NCBI RefSeq assembly: GCF_000218685.1
Contig: NW_006763299.1
Span: 62,001 to 126,000, forward strand
Length of the DNA: 64,000 bases
Source of the DNA: Serpula lacrymans var. lacrymans S7.9
Taxonomy: Eukaryota; Basidiomycota; Agaricomycetes; Boletales; Serpulaceae
Direction: 5' to 3'
How positions within the stretch are numbered: the stretch's first letter is position 1; each line of letters begins with the position of its first letter. Of this stretch, positions 1 through 10,771 are shown in pieces. The notes below the pieces were generated by a model. The model was not told where the DNA came from. It saw only the letters and a list, made by a program, of their open reading frames with translations, and ran no database searches. The translations under genes were made by a program, and so were the position numbers.

Positions 1-184
1 GGGTCTTTTGCAAGTGCGAATCAGTGGTCTGGATGGCACCTCGTTATATATAAGATAAAGCGCTGAGAGCGTTGCTAGGCAAGGCAGTGTTATAAGGTCG
101 AGATGGATGCAAAACGACATGGTTGGCAAAGGTTGCTTACTCGAGAACAAGACAATAACTCATCAGTCAAGGTACACATGCATG

Positions 185-432
185 CTGTGATGGCCCCAGT
201 AGTAACACAGCCAGCTACTCTGCTGCTCTTACTGGGCATAAGAGCGTCAGCCAAAAGGTTCCTTCAGTTTTCGACCACGGACTTGCATCGCATGAGGCTG
301 CTATGGAATACCTTGCTGCGCGCTTTGAGGTCCCTACGTTCGGGGTTGCAAGTTGATGTCATGCACATTTTTGAGTTCGTTCATTACTCCAATGGCCGGA
401 GCTGCTGCTGCTGCACGGAGCCGCAGCTACAA
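185..432 (-). pseudogene. Decayed copy of the SGF73 3' end
   Basis: This stretch is a degraded duplicate of the 3' part of the SGF73 gene that lies 2.4 kb downstream. Seen directly: matching blocks occur in the same order, such as the run around 195-265 against 2592-2665, the run with GCATCGCATG near 285 against 2712, the TTGATGTCATSCA block near 352, and the GCTGCTGCTGC block near 400 that corresponds to the alanine-rich segment of SGF73. Indels and stops remove any continuous reading frame. Inference: a tandem or segmental duplication followed by decay. The copy may begin left of the window, so its full extent is unknown. Confidence 0.6.
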
Positions 433-1272
433 TCTTGAAAGGCACGTTTCGTACACATCCAGGAGACCTGATGATTCATGTGGAAAGGCAGTGAATCTTG
501 TTATTGTTCAGGTACGCCACAGTGCTTCTTTCGTAGTTGACGAGGCACTTGCATCGACCCATAGGTAACTTGTGGGCTTTGCCTCGTTCTTGCTAAGCTG
601 CGAAGAACACGGGTGAAATCTGCTTGTATAAGAGACCGTTTAGCGAGGTAAGATTAACGAACAATAAACGACTGACCTTCGTATATTGTATTTTTGCACA
701 GAGAAACAGAGGTACTGGCATACTCAGCTAGCTATTAAAACAGCGATTTACATAGTCTTCGCCGCACGACATGATTTAGGTCTGAGCCAAGCAGTCATAT
801 GTGCATCGTACTGGGAGGAAGTGAATGGAGAATTGAGGTATATGAGAGATAGTGCCAGCCGAGACATTGAAAACACAACTGCACTGATGAACGGAGAAGG
901 TACTGTAATGGTAGCTTTGGTTTATCGCGATTACATCTTTCATAGCTTGGGCATCTGCCAAATGAGAGCAAACCCTGTTCCTTGCAAAACACCAATCAAA
1001 AATTAACATCAAGGAAGCAAAGGGAAGTGTTCAATATAGTAAACGCACTGGAATATTACACCGAGAGGGAATATACTGGCGCTTTGAAAACAGCTGCCAT
1101 CATGCATAATATGCTGAATTAGTTAGTAAAACGAAAGACAAAAAAGTAGCATTATTTTATAGCCTCAGATAATGGCACATATGTGAAGAGAACGCGGTTG
1201 GAGGTGAAAGTTAGAATTACAACAGTTTTTTTTCGAGTAAACACACAGACAACGTACGAAACAAATACCAGA
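433..1272. other. No gene recognised
   Basis: Only short, overlapping reading frames with no recognisable protein similarity or intron pattern are present. It is probably intergenic and contains the 3' flank of the BCL7-like gene. Confidence 0.5.
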
Positions 1273-2033
1273 TTACTGTACCACATTTTGTTCAGTCTCC
1301 TCCTCCAGTGGCCCTGCGAAAGGATCCATGGAGTCATCCATCATAGGACCACCCATCAATGCATCTGTAGGCTCCAACTGACTCAGATCATGCACGCCTT
1401 CAAATGACGTCCCATCCGGACCCAGCGCGGTCAGATCGAGACTCTCAGCTCCCTCAGGTTCCGTCTTCTCATCCAATCCAACAGCCGCATCAGTTGCTTC
1501 ACCCAAAGGCGCAAGTGAGGGTTCCAATACGTCAACAGTTTCTGCGTCTCCCGCCGTCATTGCTGGGTCTTCTTGCGTCGATAGAGAAAGGGCTGGAGGT
1601 TGGGGAGAGGGAGGCTTCGTGGATGCTTCTGGTATATCTGGGACGACCGAGTTCGGTTCTGTGATATCTACCGCAGATGCCGTTTCTGGGGCTACAGAAG
1701 GGGCGACTTCGTCCTGGTCCATGATTTCTTCATCGCCCTCCACAACCTCCGGCTCGTCTGGCAATGGCGCCAGCGGTTCATCCATTTCGCCTTCATCGTC
1801 ACTAAATTGCTTATAACTTTACACATAAGCGTGATATCTACCGCTGTTGAGATGTGCGAACTCACTTGTTTCTTTTCGGTCTGGATCCATTTGAACACCT
1901 TCATGGAAGAGTTTGGAGCTGCATGTTCTGGTGTTACCCAAGCCTTTTCCCAGCACACCACGGGCTGCATTAACTGGCGGCGTGCAGCCTCTGATGTTGC
2001 AATGCTCACACCAATTCTCCTTCTAGTAGCCAT
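1273..2033 (-). CDS. BCL7-like (BCL_N domain) protein
   Basis: Two exons, complement(1866..2033) and complement(1273..1809), are separated by a 56-nt intron with donor GTGAGT and acceptor ATAAG, giving a 234-residue protein. The N-terminal 56 residues contain the block WEKAWVTP..., followed by MKVFKWIQTEKK. This resembles the BCL7 N-terminal domain of animals (WEKKWVTVGDTSLRI[YF]KWVP). The remaining ~180 residues are acidic, Pro/Glu/Asp-rich and low in complexity, as BCL7 tails also are. Known for the family: BCL7 proteins are accessory subunits of SWI/SNF (BAF) chromatin remodellers. Inference: a nuclear remodeller subunit. The start ATG was chosen because it begins the conserved block; an upstream in-frame ATG exists near 2117. 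The domain assignment rests on one short block, so a different small nuclear protein remains possible. Confidence 0.62.
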
Positions 2034-2582
2034 GGGTTTGAGAATGTAATGGTGTTTATGTAGGCGACAAGTATCAGTTTCATTCGATTTGTATTTGTAC
2101 GTGCTTGTCCCTCGCAACTACTTAGATGCCTCTGAATAGCACTTCATTTTGACTTGAATTCGCAACATTGAGCATGAGTAGGATCCTATGAGTTTATTTT
2201 GGACTATTACACTATGAGAAGATGCGAATGGCTTTCATAGAACACTCATTCTGCGGACAGGGGGGGAGAATGCAATATCTGAGGGGGATGGTATTTATAA
2301 AAGCTACATGATTTAAATTAACAGTTCATGAGAAAATAGTTACTTGCGATGTGTGTAATGATAGTGCGAGAGTCCGTGGCGAGTACACGATAAATGGTCT
2401 GACAACAAAATTACAAGGGTACTTGGAATGCAAAGACGGAATGGCGGGTGGGTTGTTATGCCTAGCACAGGAAGGGTGTCGAGATCGATACAGATGAAAA
2501 GAGACAATAAAAGCCTCCTGACAAAGACAACGCATTATGCCTCAGTCGATATCAGGCACATGATGAACTGAATTGAGCCCAC
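2034..2582. other. Intergenic, no gene recognised
   Basis: This AT-rich stretch lies between two minus-strand genes. It holds the 5' flank of the BCL7-like gene and the 3' flank of SGF73. No conserved ORF or RNA gene was seen. Confidence 0.5.
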
Positions 2583-3735
2583 CTATGTGAGCCTTGCGCC
2601 AGTAGTGACACCGCCAGCTATCCCAGTTCTCCCGTTAGGCATGAGGGCGCCAGCCAGAAGGTCTCTGCAGTTCCTTAGCCGTTCCCTGCGCGCTACAAAC
2701 CACGAGCCTGCATCGCATGGGACTGCTAATGGGACTCCTATAATGCCCTTCAACCGTGCGTTCTGAACCGACTTCACCATTGCATCAACTTCGACCTCCG
2801 AGTCGATGTCATCCAGGTTCTCTGTACCATCATCGCCCTCCGCCAAACGTGTGGCCGCAGCTACTGCCGCAGCGGCAGCAGCAGCTTTCTTCCCCACCTT
2901 CTTGGGGCCAACAGTTTTGCTAAGGTCAATCCCAGCAGCAGCAGCAGCCTCCATCGCAAGACGTTTCTTCTCTGCTTTCTCCTTATCACGTTTTTCCTTC
3001 TTCTCTGCCTTGGTTTCTTTCTTTACAGGCTCGACCCAATTTGGATTGTTTGCACGATTCCACTCGAGGAGAAGCTCATCGTATGCTTTTGAGCGACCCT
3101 GGACAGCACGTTTTGCTCCCATCGAATGAGATTTGCAAGTTAACGAGCGAGAGCAGGGAAGATTCTTATCATTAATTACACCACACTGTTTGTCGTAGTC
3201 AACGGGACCTTTAAATCGCCCCTTGGTAACCTTTGTGGCAGGCTTGGCTTTCTTCTTGTTGGGCTGTGAAGGGTCCTCTGGCTCATCTTCAGCTTTACGT
3301 TTCTTGCCTTGCTTGGTGGCGAAGTATAAGTAGGCTATTTGATAAGATCGATGAACAACAATGTACAGACCTTCGACATCGCTAACTTTGCCTTTCACGG
3401 CTTTCTTCCCAATCCGGATATCATAGCAGTTTTCTATGACGATCAATCCAGTAAGTGGGTATATGCTGCACGAAGAAGGGGAACGTACTGGCATGCTCCG
3501 CGGCAGCACTTTTAAGAATGGGCTTGTCGCAATCATTACACCTTACGACCCCTATATCCGACCTGAGCGGCTGTGCGCCGTAAATTTTCATGTCGCGTGC
3601 GGAGAGCCATGAAGTTGGCGGGGAAGGGAGGGACGTCAGGTCCGGTGCAGGTGAGCGAGGAGGCGTCGAAGGCGCAAGGGTGTTCCACGAGAACGGCGAG
3701 GGTGATTTGCTGGTGGGCTTTAGCTTGAGCGTCAT
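2583..3735 (-). CDS. SGF73: SAGA-associated factor SGF73 (SCA7 domain)
   Basis: Three exons, complement(3489..3735), (3371..3433) and (2583..3307), give 344 residues; introns are 55 and 63 nt. Residues about 70-100 hold a CxxC...H zinc-finger-like element ([11 protein letters not shown]...AAEH). The SCA7 domain follows at about 130-200, recognised from [20 protein letters not shown] and the downstream [13 protein letters not shown] and YDELLLEWN blocks. Next come a Lys-rich coiled segment, an Ala-rich run and a C-terminal block with [13 protein letters not shown]. Known: Sgf73 (ataxin-7 family) tethers the deubiquitinase module (Ubp8, Sgf11, Sus1) to SAGA. The second intron is inferred because splicing removes a poorly matching insert and keeps frame; reading through is also open. 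A decayed copy of its 3' end lies at the left edge of the window. Confidence 0.9.
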
Positions 3736-4331
3736 CGTCAGCAACAACGATGGCGTATGAAAAAGAATGCTTGTTCGTCGTTGTAAACGTCGACAAAGGG
3801 GAAGCGATCGCACATGACGATAACCCTAACCCCAGTCTATGTGTCCTGTGGCCACCGCAAAAGATTCCGCCTTCCTTGGTTTTCAATACACTGACGACTA
3901 CGAACAAACACACTTCACAATAATTGTTGACAATTAGTCGACAATGCAATCTTGCGAGCCAACTCCTGCCATACGAATCATGAGCTTCATCCAGTTTGAG
4001 CGCAACCTATTTACGCTCGAGTAAAACTTCATACGAGCAACTGGATATCTTTTCTTTCTCTTTATCATAGTTCATATATCTATGCTCACAAGAGATGGAA
4101 GGGAAATAAAGCTCGCACAGTGAGTTCTCTATTCACATCGTCTGGATTCTGGGGGAAAAACCAATACATTTGCTGCTATAACACATACTTCCCATGAGGG
4201 TGTGCGATTCTATCATCAAAAATTATCACTCCGCATCTGTTGACCAGAAGCCCTGCCACTCACCCATCAAAGAATTAAATGCAGGTCGTGTCGCTCAAGC
4301 TCCCGCAACCGCATCTCAGTGCGCAACATAC
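3736..4331. other. Intergenic, no gene recognised
   Basis: Short frames only. The region contains the SGF73 5' flank and the 3' flank of the small peptide gene; an AATAAA lies near 4105. Confidence 0.5.
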
Positions 4332-4522
4332 CTATCCGCTCTGACATCCACCACTGCAAGGGCATGATGAGCGTGCCTTTAGGACATCTGTTTTACTGTA
4401 GGTCTCCCCTTTAGCCCATGATCGTGTGATTTCTTTCTGTTAGCTTACCCATCACCCACTGCAGATGCAGACGCAGTGGCAGCAAATATACCAAGGACGA
4501 CAGCGAGGTACAAGATTCGCAT
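4332..4522 (-). CDS. Candidate small secreted cysteine-containing peptide
   Basis: Two exons, complement(4449..4522) and (4332..4395), with a 53-nt intron (GTAAGC...CTACAG), encode 45 residues. The first ~20 residues are a classical signal peptide (MRILYLAVVLGIFAATASAS), with a plausible cleavage site after ASASA. The mature part is about 25 residues and ends in SSCPCSGGCQSG, with three cysteines. A TATA-like TATAAAAA lies about 113 bp upstream. There is no CaaX box, so it is not a typical basidiomycete pheromone precursor, and no Kex2 KR site is visible. I do not recognise a family. It is too short for usual gene calling; without transcripts it remains a prediction, and a fragment of a longer gene is an alternative. 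Confidence 0.42.
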
Positions 4523-4634
4523 ATTGGGAAATAAGTTAGAGACGAAGTATCAATGAGGTGGGTAAAGAAATTGTATCAATAGGTGGTAAAGGTGAGCAAT
4601 AGTGCACTATTTCGATGCTAAATATGTATTGTAA

Positions 4635-4642
4635 TTTTTATA
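4635..4642 (-). promoter_or_regulatory. TATA-like box for the small peptide gene
   Basis: TATAAAAA on the minus strand, about 113 bp upstream of the proposed ATG. Supportive but not decisive. Confidence 0.3.
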
Positions 4643-5722
4643 CAGAACACGAGGCTTAAGGTGAAGCGAAGGCCGTGACTAGTGAATGCTGCGCTTGGTG
4701 CTTACGAAGTTACATGCTTTACGAGCAAACCTAGGTATCCTTCTACGGAATTTTGTCTATTAGCTCCACATATTAACAACCTATCCTTGAGGTCTACTCC
4801 ACATTGCTGATAGTTGTGGAGATTTAGACTGGCGTAGCCGTCTATCTGAATCTTCTCGCCTTAAATGCAGTTGCCATCTGAATAGCCTACATTTGTATCA
4901 TCAAACTAGCATAATGCATACAGTAGGCGAGACAGACTGGCCTATTACAATCTAAGTGAAGTTTAACACTATTTATCCATAAAGCTCATGTTCACCACAT
5001 CTTCTGGATATGTAGGTATGCTGTTGTTGTCCTTTGCCTTTCCTGAGTAACCTATTCCTCTCCGTAGGTCGACAGTTGAAACACTACGTACGAACTCCCA
5101 TGGATGCCGCTATGCGAAGTTGATGTATCGGGATTATAACAATTGCGGATAATATTTATCAGCAAGTCAGCCCTTCCCATCTTTCCATGATGCAATCATG
5201 GCCCGTTAGCTGACGAGATTTCCATTTCACGCTCTTATCCAATCATCATGCGCGCAGTATGTTTCCACGAAGTTCATTGAGCCATTCACATTTATAGATG
5301 CGGCTGCACCGTCTCATACAGGTCCGAGATCAGTATGTTTCTTGCTGTTAAATATAGGACGCGGCCGCGATTGCATCGAACAGTTTTACATCACATGGCC
5401 CAGACGAAAGGCAGTTGATGATGAACTGAGCGCTCTTACCATCTCGGCGCAGCTTCACCTCCAATTCCCATCTGACGAACAGCCTTGAAAGCAAAATACA
5501 AGCTGTGTAGATTTGTCGTTTTAAGAAAGAATGTCGTGGTGAGGAATTCTAGCGCCAACTCCTTAGGCAATATTTGTCGACAACACATCACACGTTTCAC
5601 ATGATGGAGGCAGTACGTTAGTACTTACACTCGTTGCAATTGGCGCATGGTAGTGAATGTGTTCGGTATGGCACACCATGCTAGGGAGCGGCGCACGGAT
5701 TCGCAGCCTACCAACAGTTCTG
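4643..5722. other. No gene recognised
   Basis: About 1.1 kb without a convincing gene. Short frames on both strands only. Confidence 0.45.
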
Positions 5723-5919
5723 CTAGACATCAGCAGCTCGAGTATCTCGTGACGGGTGAACAATGGTCTCGAGCGTTGGACGCATATTATAAATTACTGT
5801 GTACAAGTCTTTGAGACCCTCGGCATTCTCAGTGGGGCCGGAAACGGTGATGGTGTGACTCCATGTTTTGTTGAAGACGATGAATGCAGTGTCTCGTGTC
5901 GCTCTTGTGTAGAAGGTTC
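5723..5919 (-). pseudogene. Isolated coding-like segment, unknown
   Basis: An open stretch of about 65 codons follows a splice-acceptor-like AATAAAG and ends at a TAG. Its composition (IVFNKTWSHTITVSGP, then a Leu/Thr-rich tract ending in SRDTRAADV) looks like real protein rather than random translation. Upstream sequence on the same strand has further protein-like pieces interrupted by stops and frame changes. No family was recognised. The most economical reading is a fragment of a decayed gene; an unrecognised multi-exon gene is the alternative. Confidence 0.25.
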
Positions 5920-6464
5920 GCCTTTATTTGTTGAATCAATCTTGAGGAAATGTTCTGACCTATTTATTCTTCGGCATCATCTGTCGATCTCTGTTATTGT
6001 TCTTCGGCGCAGTACACTGCCCATGACTTTTAATATCCTGGAGAGCCGCCGGTTTACTCGCCACAGAACATGTAACCGTGCCATTCTGATGCCATTATGT
6101 TCGAATCCACCACCGTCGCCCAATGGGGTGACACTCCTTCGTGATGAGAAATCCTAGACATTTCATCAATCGCAGGACGCAGTGTAACCATGACCGAGGG
6201 CTGTGCTGTACCGGCGCGTGTTGATTGCCAGAAGATAGGTCAAGGACTTCATCTGAACTAATTCACGCTTGATGCTAGTACAAAACCGACGACATGAAAG
6301 CTACTGGTGGATACAGCGTTACCATTATGGCATGTCGCGAGACAGCAAGTTGTATTGAGATGAGATTCTGATGGCAGATTAACGGGCGCTACATAATATT
6401 CGACGCCTTTCCACTCATGGATGCACGAACTAGTCCTGCAACATAGACGGTACGTATGACTTAT
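5920..6464. other. No intact gene; scattered coding-like pieces
   Basis: The minus strand shows short protein-like runs broken by in-frame stops (for example around 6050-6130). They may belong to the same decayed locus as the neighbouring segments. Confidence 0.3.
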
Positions 6465-6908
6465 TTATCGTCGATAACTTGCATGAAGGCTTTGAATTAA
6501 GAAAGGAATGACGACTTCGTTCTTGCTAGCGCTACCTGCACCGGTTCTCGGTGACATGCTGTTGTGATAGCATCGGTGCTGCATGTGGTCGAGTGAGGTT
6601 TTGCTACTATTCGAAGAGTTCTGGCAGCTTCGGTTGATTAGGGACAAATCCGCCCTTCTACTTCCGCCTAACAGGATTGTTGCACGATGATGGCGCTACT
6701 GACGGCCATCATATTTCTGATACGGTGCATCACAATGGAGGAGACCAATAACTGCTAGTAGTAGGGCGAAGGTTTTACCAATGCCGTACATGTGAGTCGG
6801 TGCACCAGGACGCACGTGATCGGCCGCGAATATCAAATTAGCACCGGACCGCGGACGAAAGAAAAGGATGATGAGTGTCTTAGAATGACTTTCACAGATC
6901 ACCCTCAA
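6465..6908 (-). pseudogene. Open frame with one internal stop, unknown
   Basis: One reading frame of about 147 codons is open apart from a single TAG near codon 70. It holds a hydrophobic stretch (GKTFALLLAVIGLL), preceded by an internal Met, that could be a signal peptide or membrane segment. The part after the stop is Ser/Asn-rich. No family was recognised. Either a decayed gene or chance; skipping the stop by splicing would require an implausible 36-nt intron. Confidence 0.22.
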
Positions 6909-7572
6909 GGCTTTTTTTCTGCGTAGATAAAGTTTAAGACAACAGTGGTGGGTGTTCTCCTCTTGCCCCCCCCTTTGATTCTCCTATCTTTCGTTGATCT
7001 TGTGATCAGGAGTGCAGAAAATTAGCTGGGCAGGAGGAAGCTGATTTCCGGTCAGCAACAAACTTTAACTCAGTTTGACTGGGGTTTGACGCGCGGGACG
7101 GCACAATCCACATAAGGCACGTCTCAAATCTGTTCTTCGGGGTGTTGTGATCTAGATCACCTTTTGATGAATTCGGGGGAACTAAATAACAACCTTTTCT
7201 CATGATCATTGGTACTCAGGGCATTCCCTTTTCAACTTTCTCAATCAAGATTTTGTCATCTCCAGCCACATTGCCAGTAATCTCAACGCCATACCATCAG
7301 CTCAAGCGTCGTTGCTAGTCCAACCATCCTACGTAAAAGTTAACAGACCGCTTGCACGGCATTCTTGTATTCGCCCATTTTCTCTCATGAGTGCTATAAA
7401 CACTGTTATCTCCCTGACACAGGCTGCCACTGCCCAGGGGCGCCGGAAATCCGGTACTTCTGATACTACCACCCACGGATGTGATTCTACTATGCCCTCT
7501 TCACCTTCACCTCCTCCCAGTACCTTTCCGCTCGGCCAAACGCCTTTACTCTTTGAATCTCGCAATCGAAGC
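6909..7572. other. Intergenic upstream of the monooxygenase
   Basis: No gene recognised. It includes a C-rich run near 6966 and the 5' flank of the monooxygenase gene. Confidence 0.45.
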
Positions 7573-9623
7573 ATGTCGACTTCGAGCAGGAAGGCCGCAT
7601 TGAACATTGACTTCATTATCGTCGGTGGAGGTGAGTCACAGAGTCGGTTCCCCGCTCAATGTGATCCAGCTCATCATCACCATCATCATCATCATCGAAG
7701 GTATTACGGGTCTCGCTGCAGCCTACAGATTAAGCGAGGCTGGACATAATGTTCATGTCCTCGAAAAAGCGCCAGGGCCAGCTAAAGTCCGTAAATTCGG
7801 TCCCTTTTAGGCGTTTCAGCGATTCATAATAGACTCTAGCTTTCAGGTGGCATACGCTGTCCGCCAAACCTCACCAAAGTGCTTGTAGAATGGGGTCTTG
7901 CAGATAAACTTGTAGAGGAGGCGCAAGCGGTACGAGTGAGAGGAAGTTTATTTCATTCGAGTAAGCCCCCTCTCTAAAAATACATATACTAGTTATTTCT
8001 AAACTTGCTAAATATTTATGAACAGTGGACAGTGGAAACGTGGTTGGGTACCTTGAGTGGCAAGAAGACGTACTTCAAGAGTCGGGAGCAGAGTTTCTCC
8101 TATTACACGTGAATGTCTTTGTTGCCGTGGCATTTTCGTATCTCACCCCTCTTGCAGTATGAAGACCTCCATCGCATGCTCTACGACCTGGCTATCTCGT
8201 GTGGCGCTCGTGTTTCATATAATTCCAATGTTGCTAGCGTTAGCGCTGAACCGCCACGCGTAGTACTGACGAGCGGCGAGGAATTTACCGCAGACGTTAT
8301 CATTGGTGCGGATGGCAAACATAGTATCGTTAGAGAGACTATTGAGGGGGAGGTAGTCCAAAGCGTACCGTCGGGTATTAGCTTGTACACGTGAGTATGA
8401 GATTATCCTGTACGAGTGCTCGTGCGAGTATACTGATACTGTGGATGTATGACGTACAGAGCAATGGTTCCCAGAGATATGCTCAAAGATGATCCGGAGC
8501 TTTGCGCCCTGTCTAATGTAGAGAGCCAGCGGGGGCCTGAGGTATGTCATTCATGGCACAAGCGTTTACAATGACTTGATGAATAATTTAGTATCCGATA
8601 TGGATGGGTTCAGGTTGTAGTGCATTAGGTATGCACGTATATCAATCCAAGGAATGAGCCAAACTAACACTAAATCTTCTTCGTCAGCCCATCCTGTGGT
8701 CAGTCTAATTCATTCTTAGAGAGAAATTTATTTCACTAAAATACCGTCGAAATGCAGCGTGGAGGAAGTGAATTTTGTGTTCAGCTGACCTGGCCAGATG
8801 ATAAACTGGACGAGGAGGATGCAAAATTAGAGGGATGGTATGTGCCATGGCCGGTCAAAAATTTGTGTTTAGATGGCTGTGACCCAAGGTAGGCGCTCGG
8901 ACATATCCACTTAAACCTTACAGGGCGCAGCTCAGTGTATGAAACTCAGGTTGCAGCGGCTAATCTCTCTATCTACCACCTGCCAGCGGGAGAAATTTGT
9001 AAAGCAGAGCTTTGCCAAAGACTGGGCAGACGAGACTGGAAGGCTTCTCCTCATAGGCGACGCCGCACATCCTTTTTTTGTAGGTTTTTCTTGTCCTTTC
9101 AATTTTCAAAACCTTGCACCCTCATGCGCTTTCTTCTCAGGCTTGTGGGACTCAAAGCTGCAGTATTCACATCGAAGATGCTGAAGTCCTCGGCATTCTT
9201 TTCTCTCGCCTCAACGACTGGGATCAAGTTCCGAGTCTCGCTGAAGCCTTCCAGGAACTGCGCTATAAGCGATGTCACGCCGTAAACGTTTACGAGCAAC
9301 AATCTTTTGAGTCGCTGCGAGCGCCCAATGGGCCAGAACAAGTGGAACGGGATCGAGTGCTGCATACGATGCTGGTCAACGTGCACAATCCTCGGGATGA
9401 AACAACAGGGCGTGATCAGTGGGAGGCAATCAGTGAAATTTTTGGATACAGCGCGACGGAAGCGGCGGAGGATTGGTGGGTGCAGTGGGGTGTGCTGAGA
9501 GAGAGGAGTAAGGCTGGTGCGACACACGATGGACTGCAAATGACGTACGAGGTCACAGAAATCACCGTCAGCCCGCAGTTGCAGGACTACGGGTTCATTA
9601 TGCAGGACACGACAGTGGTATGA
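7573..9623 (+). CDS. FAD-dependent monooxygenase (aromatic hydroxylase type)
   Basis: Eleven exons: 7573..7630, 7701..7790, 7847..7960, 8026..8108, 8158..8390, 8460..8541, 8592..8628, 8688..8698, 8758..8888, 8950..9079, 9141..9623; 483 residues. All phases close. Motifs: the Rossmann fold GGGITGLAAAYRL near residue 18 binds the FAD ADP moiety; the DG motif ADVIIGADGKHSIVR lies mid-protein; the GD motif GRLLLIGDAAHPFF contacts the FAD ribityl chain. This order defines class A flavoprotein monooxygenases (salicylate hydroxylase-like), which use NAD(P)H and O2 to hydroxylate usually phenolic substrates; the substrate cannot be read from sequence. Exon 8 is only 11 nt and supplies the HPV of the conserved HPVRGG turn. 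The gene looks intact. No biosynthetic neighbours are adjacent, so a catabolic or detoxifying role is as likely as a biosynthetic one. Confidence 0.9.
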
Positions 9624-9900
9624 GGGTGGGCATGAGTGTTTTTCGGTGTTCGATCCCTCTTTCCTTCTCGCAGAGCCATGCATGATTTTGATTCGTTTAT
9701 TTATTGTCCCCTATCCCGATATTTTTCTTATATTTATTGTATACCTGTCGTTACTTGACACACACCTCAACCATGGGCATTTGCGGTAGCAAAGCATTTT
9801 GTCGTATTATACACAATCTAAATGTAGCACACAATATACAAACTATGAAAAAGGAATGTCCCACCTCTCGCTGACTTGCACTTATATACACCTCACGTAC

Positions 9901-10625
9901 CTACAAGTAGAACTCTGGCTTGCGGGAGTTGATGCCATACTCCGCCAAGGCTGCACTCAAGTCATCCATGGTAAGTGTGGTTCTCGTTTTATCCTGTGCT
10001 GTTGTCAAGATAGGACGTAAGACGGTTAGGTACAAAACACACCTTTGCGGAACCTGGGCCGGAAAGGGGCTGATTGGCACGCGCTCGTCCACCTGCAGCA
10101 TTTGTACGTATGCGAGCATGCTGATAGGCGTCTGCGGCGATGTCAGAAACAAACTTTTGAGCGGCGAGGGACAGAAGACGTTTTCTAGAAACAATTAATT
10201 AGTAAGAGGGTGATATAAAGGAAGTCAAGGCAAACAGGGACGCACAACCGAACGTCCTCGCATTCGAAGCCTACCCGCTGCAGATAGTAATCTGTGACTT
10301 CATTAGGAATCTGAAAGAACAGCCAATTCGCCGCAGACTTTGCGATAAGCAATGGCCCACGAGTACAAGAATGATAGCCGATGCGCACCAAAGGTTCATA
10401 ATCATCGAGTAATAAGAGGAACTCGGCGAGGGTACGATCCTTGCGTGCCTCCTCAGCAGCCTGGCGCGTTTGTGGTTGGGAAGGAGCAGCTGTGCTGGTG
10501 CTGGCTACAGCTGGGGTGGCTGCCTGAGTTGCATCTGTGAATGACTGAGGCGGGAGTGAGGGTGCAGTGGAATAGTTGAAGGCGGGGGACTGGGACGCAG
10601 ACGAGTCTGAAAACGGTGTCGACAT
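9901..10625 (-). CDS. TAF10: TFIID/SAGA subunit TAF10
   Basis: Four exons, complement(10389..10625), (10246..10310), (10043..10184) and (9901..9993); 178 residues. The N-terminal ~60 residues are a Ser/Thr/Ala/Gln-rich low-complexity tail. The conserved TAF10 domain starts at [14 protein letters not shown] and continues with [20 protein letters not shown] and [20 protein letters not shown]. It ends with [16 protein letters not shown] and a C-terminal PEFYL. This is a histone-fold protein that pairs with TAF3/TAF8 in TFIID and SPT7 in SAGA, and it acts in the nucleus at Pol II promoters. The second donor was taken as GTGCGT so that the DVRLKRLL junction matches the family. Divergently arranged from the tentative small gene to its right. 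Confidence 0.95.
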
Positions 10626-10691
10626 GATATTGGAGGGACGAGCGGAGTAAAATCAAGGCGGGATACGTCGGAGTTAGGCTGTACCGTTAAG

Positions 10692-10699
10692 TATATAAA
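10692..10699 (+). promoter_or_regulatory. TATA box in the TAF10 / small gene divergent region
   Basis: TATATAAA on the plus strand, about 73-80 bp before the proposed split start codon of the plus-strand small gene. The position fits a promoter reading right. Confidence 0.35.
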
Positions 10700-10771
10700 C
10701 CTTCCCACGCCGTTTTCTTTTCCAAACGTTATTCAACTTTGCTGTTGTCCGCGACATTCTGTGTTTGTATT

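Noticed and set aside
4332..4522. Mating pheromone precursor
   Set aside because: No C-terminal CaaX box, and a signal peptide is present, unlike basidiomycete pheromone precursors.
7681..7697. CAT repeat coding a poly-His tract
   Set aside because: It lies inside intron 1 of the monooxygenase; splicing it out restores the Rossmann motif GGGITGL.
8629..8757. Single long intron skipping the 11-nt exon of the monooxygenase
   Set aside because: Direct joining gives an immediate stop; the microexon restores HPVRGG.
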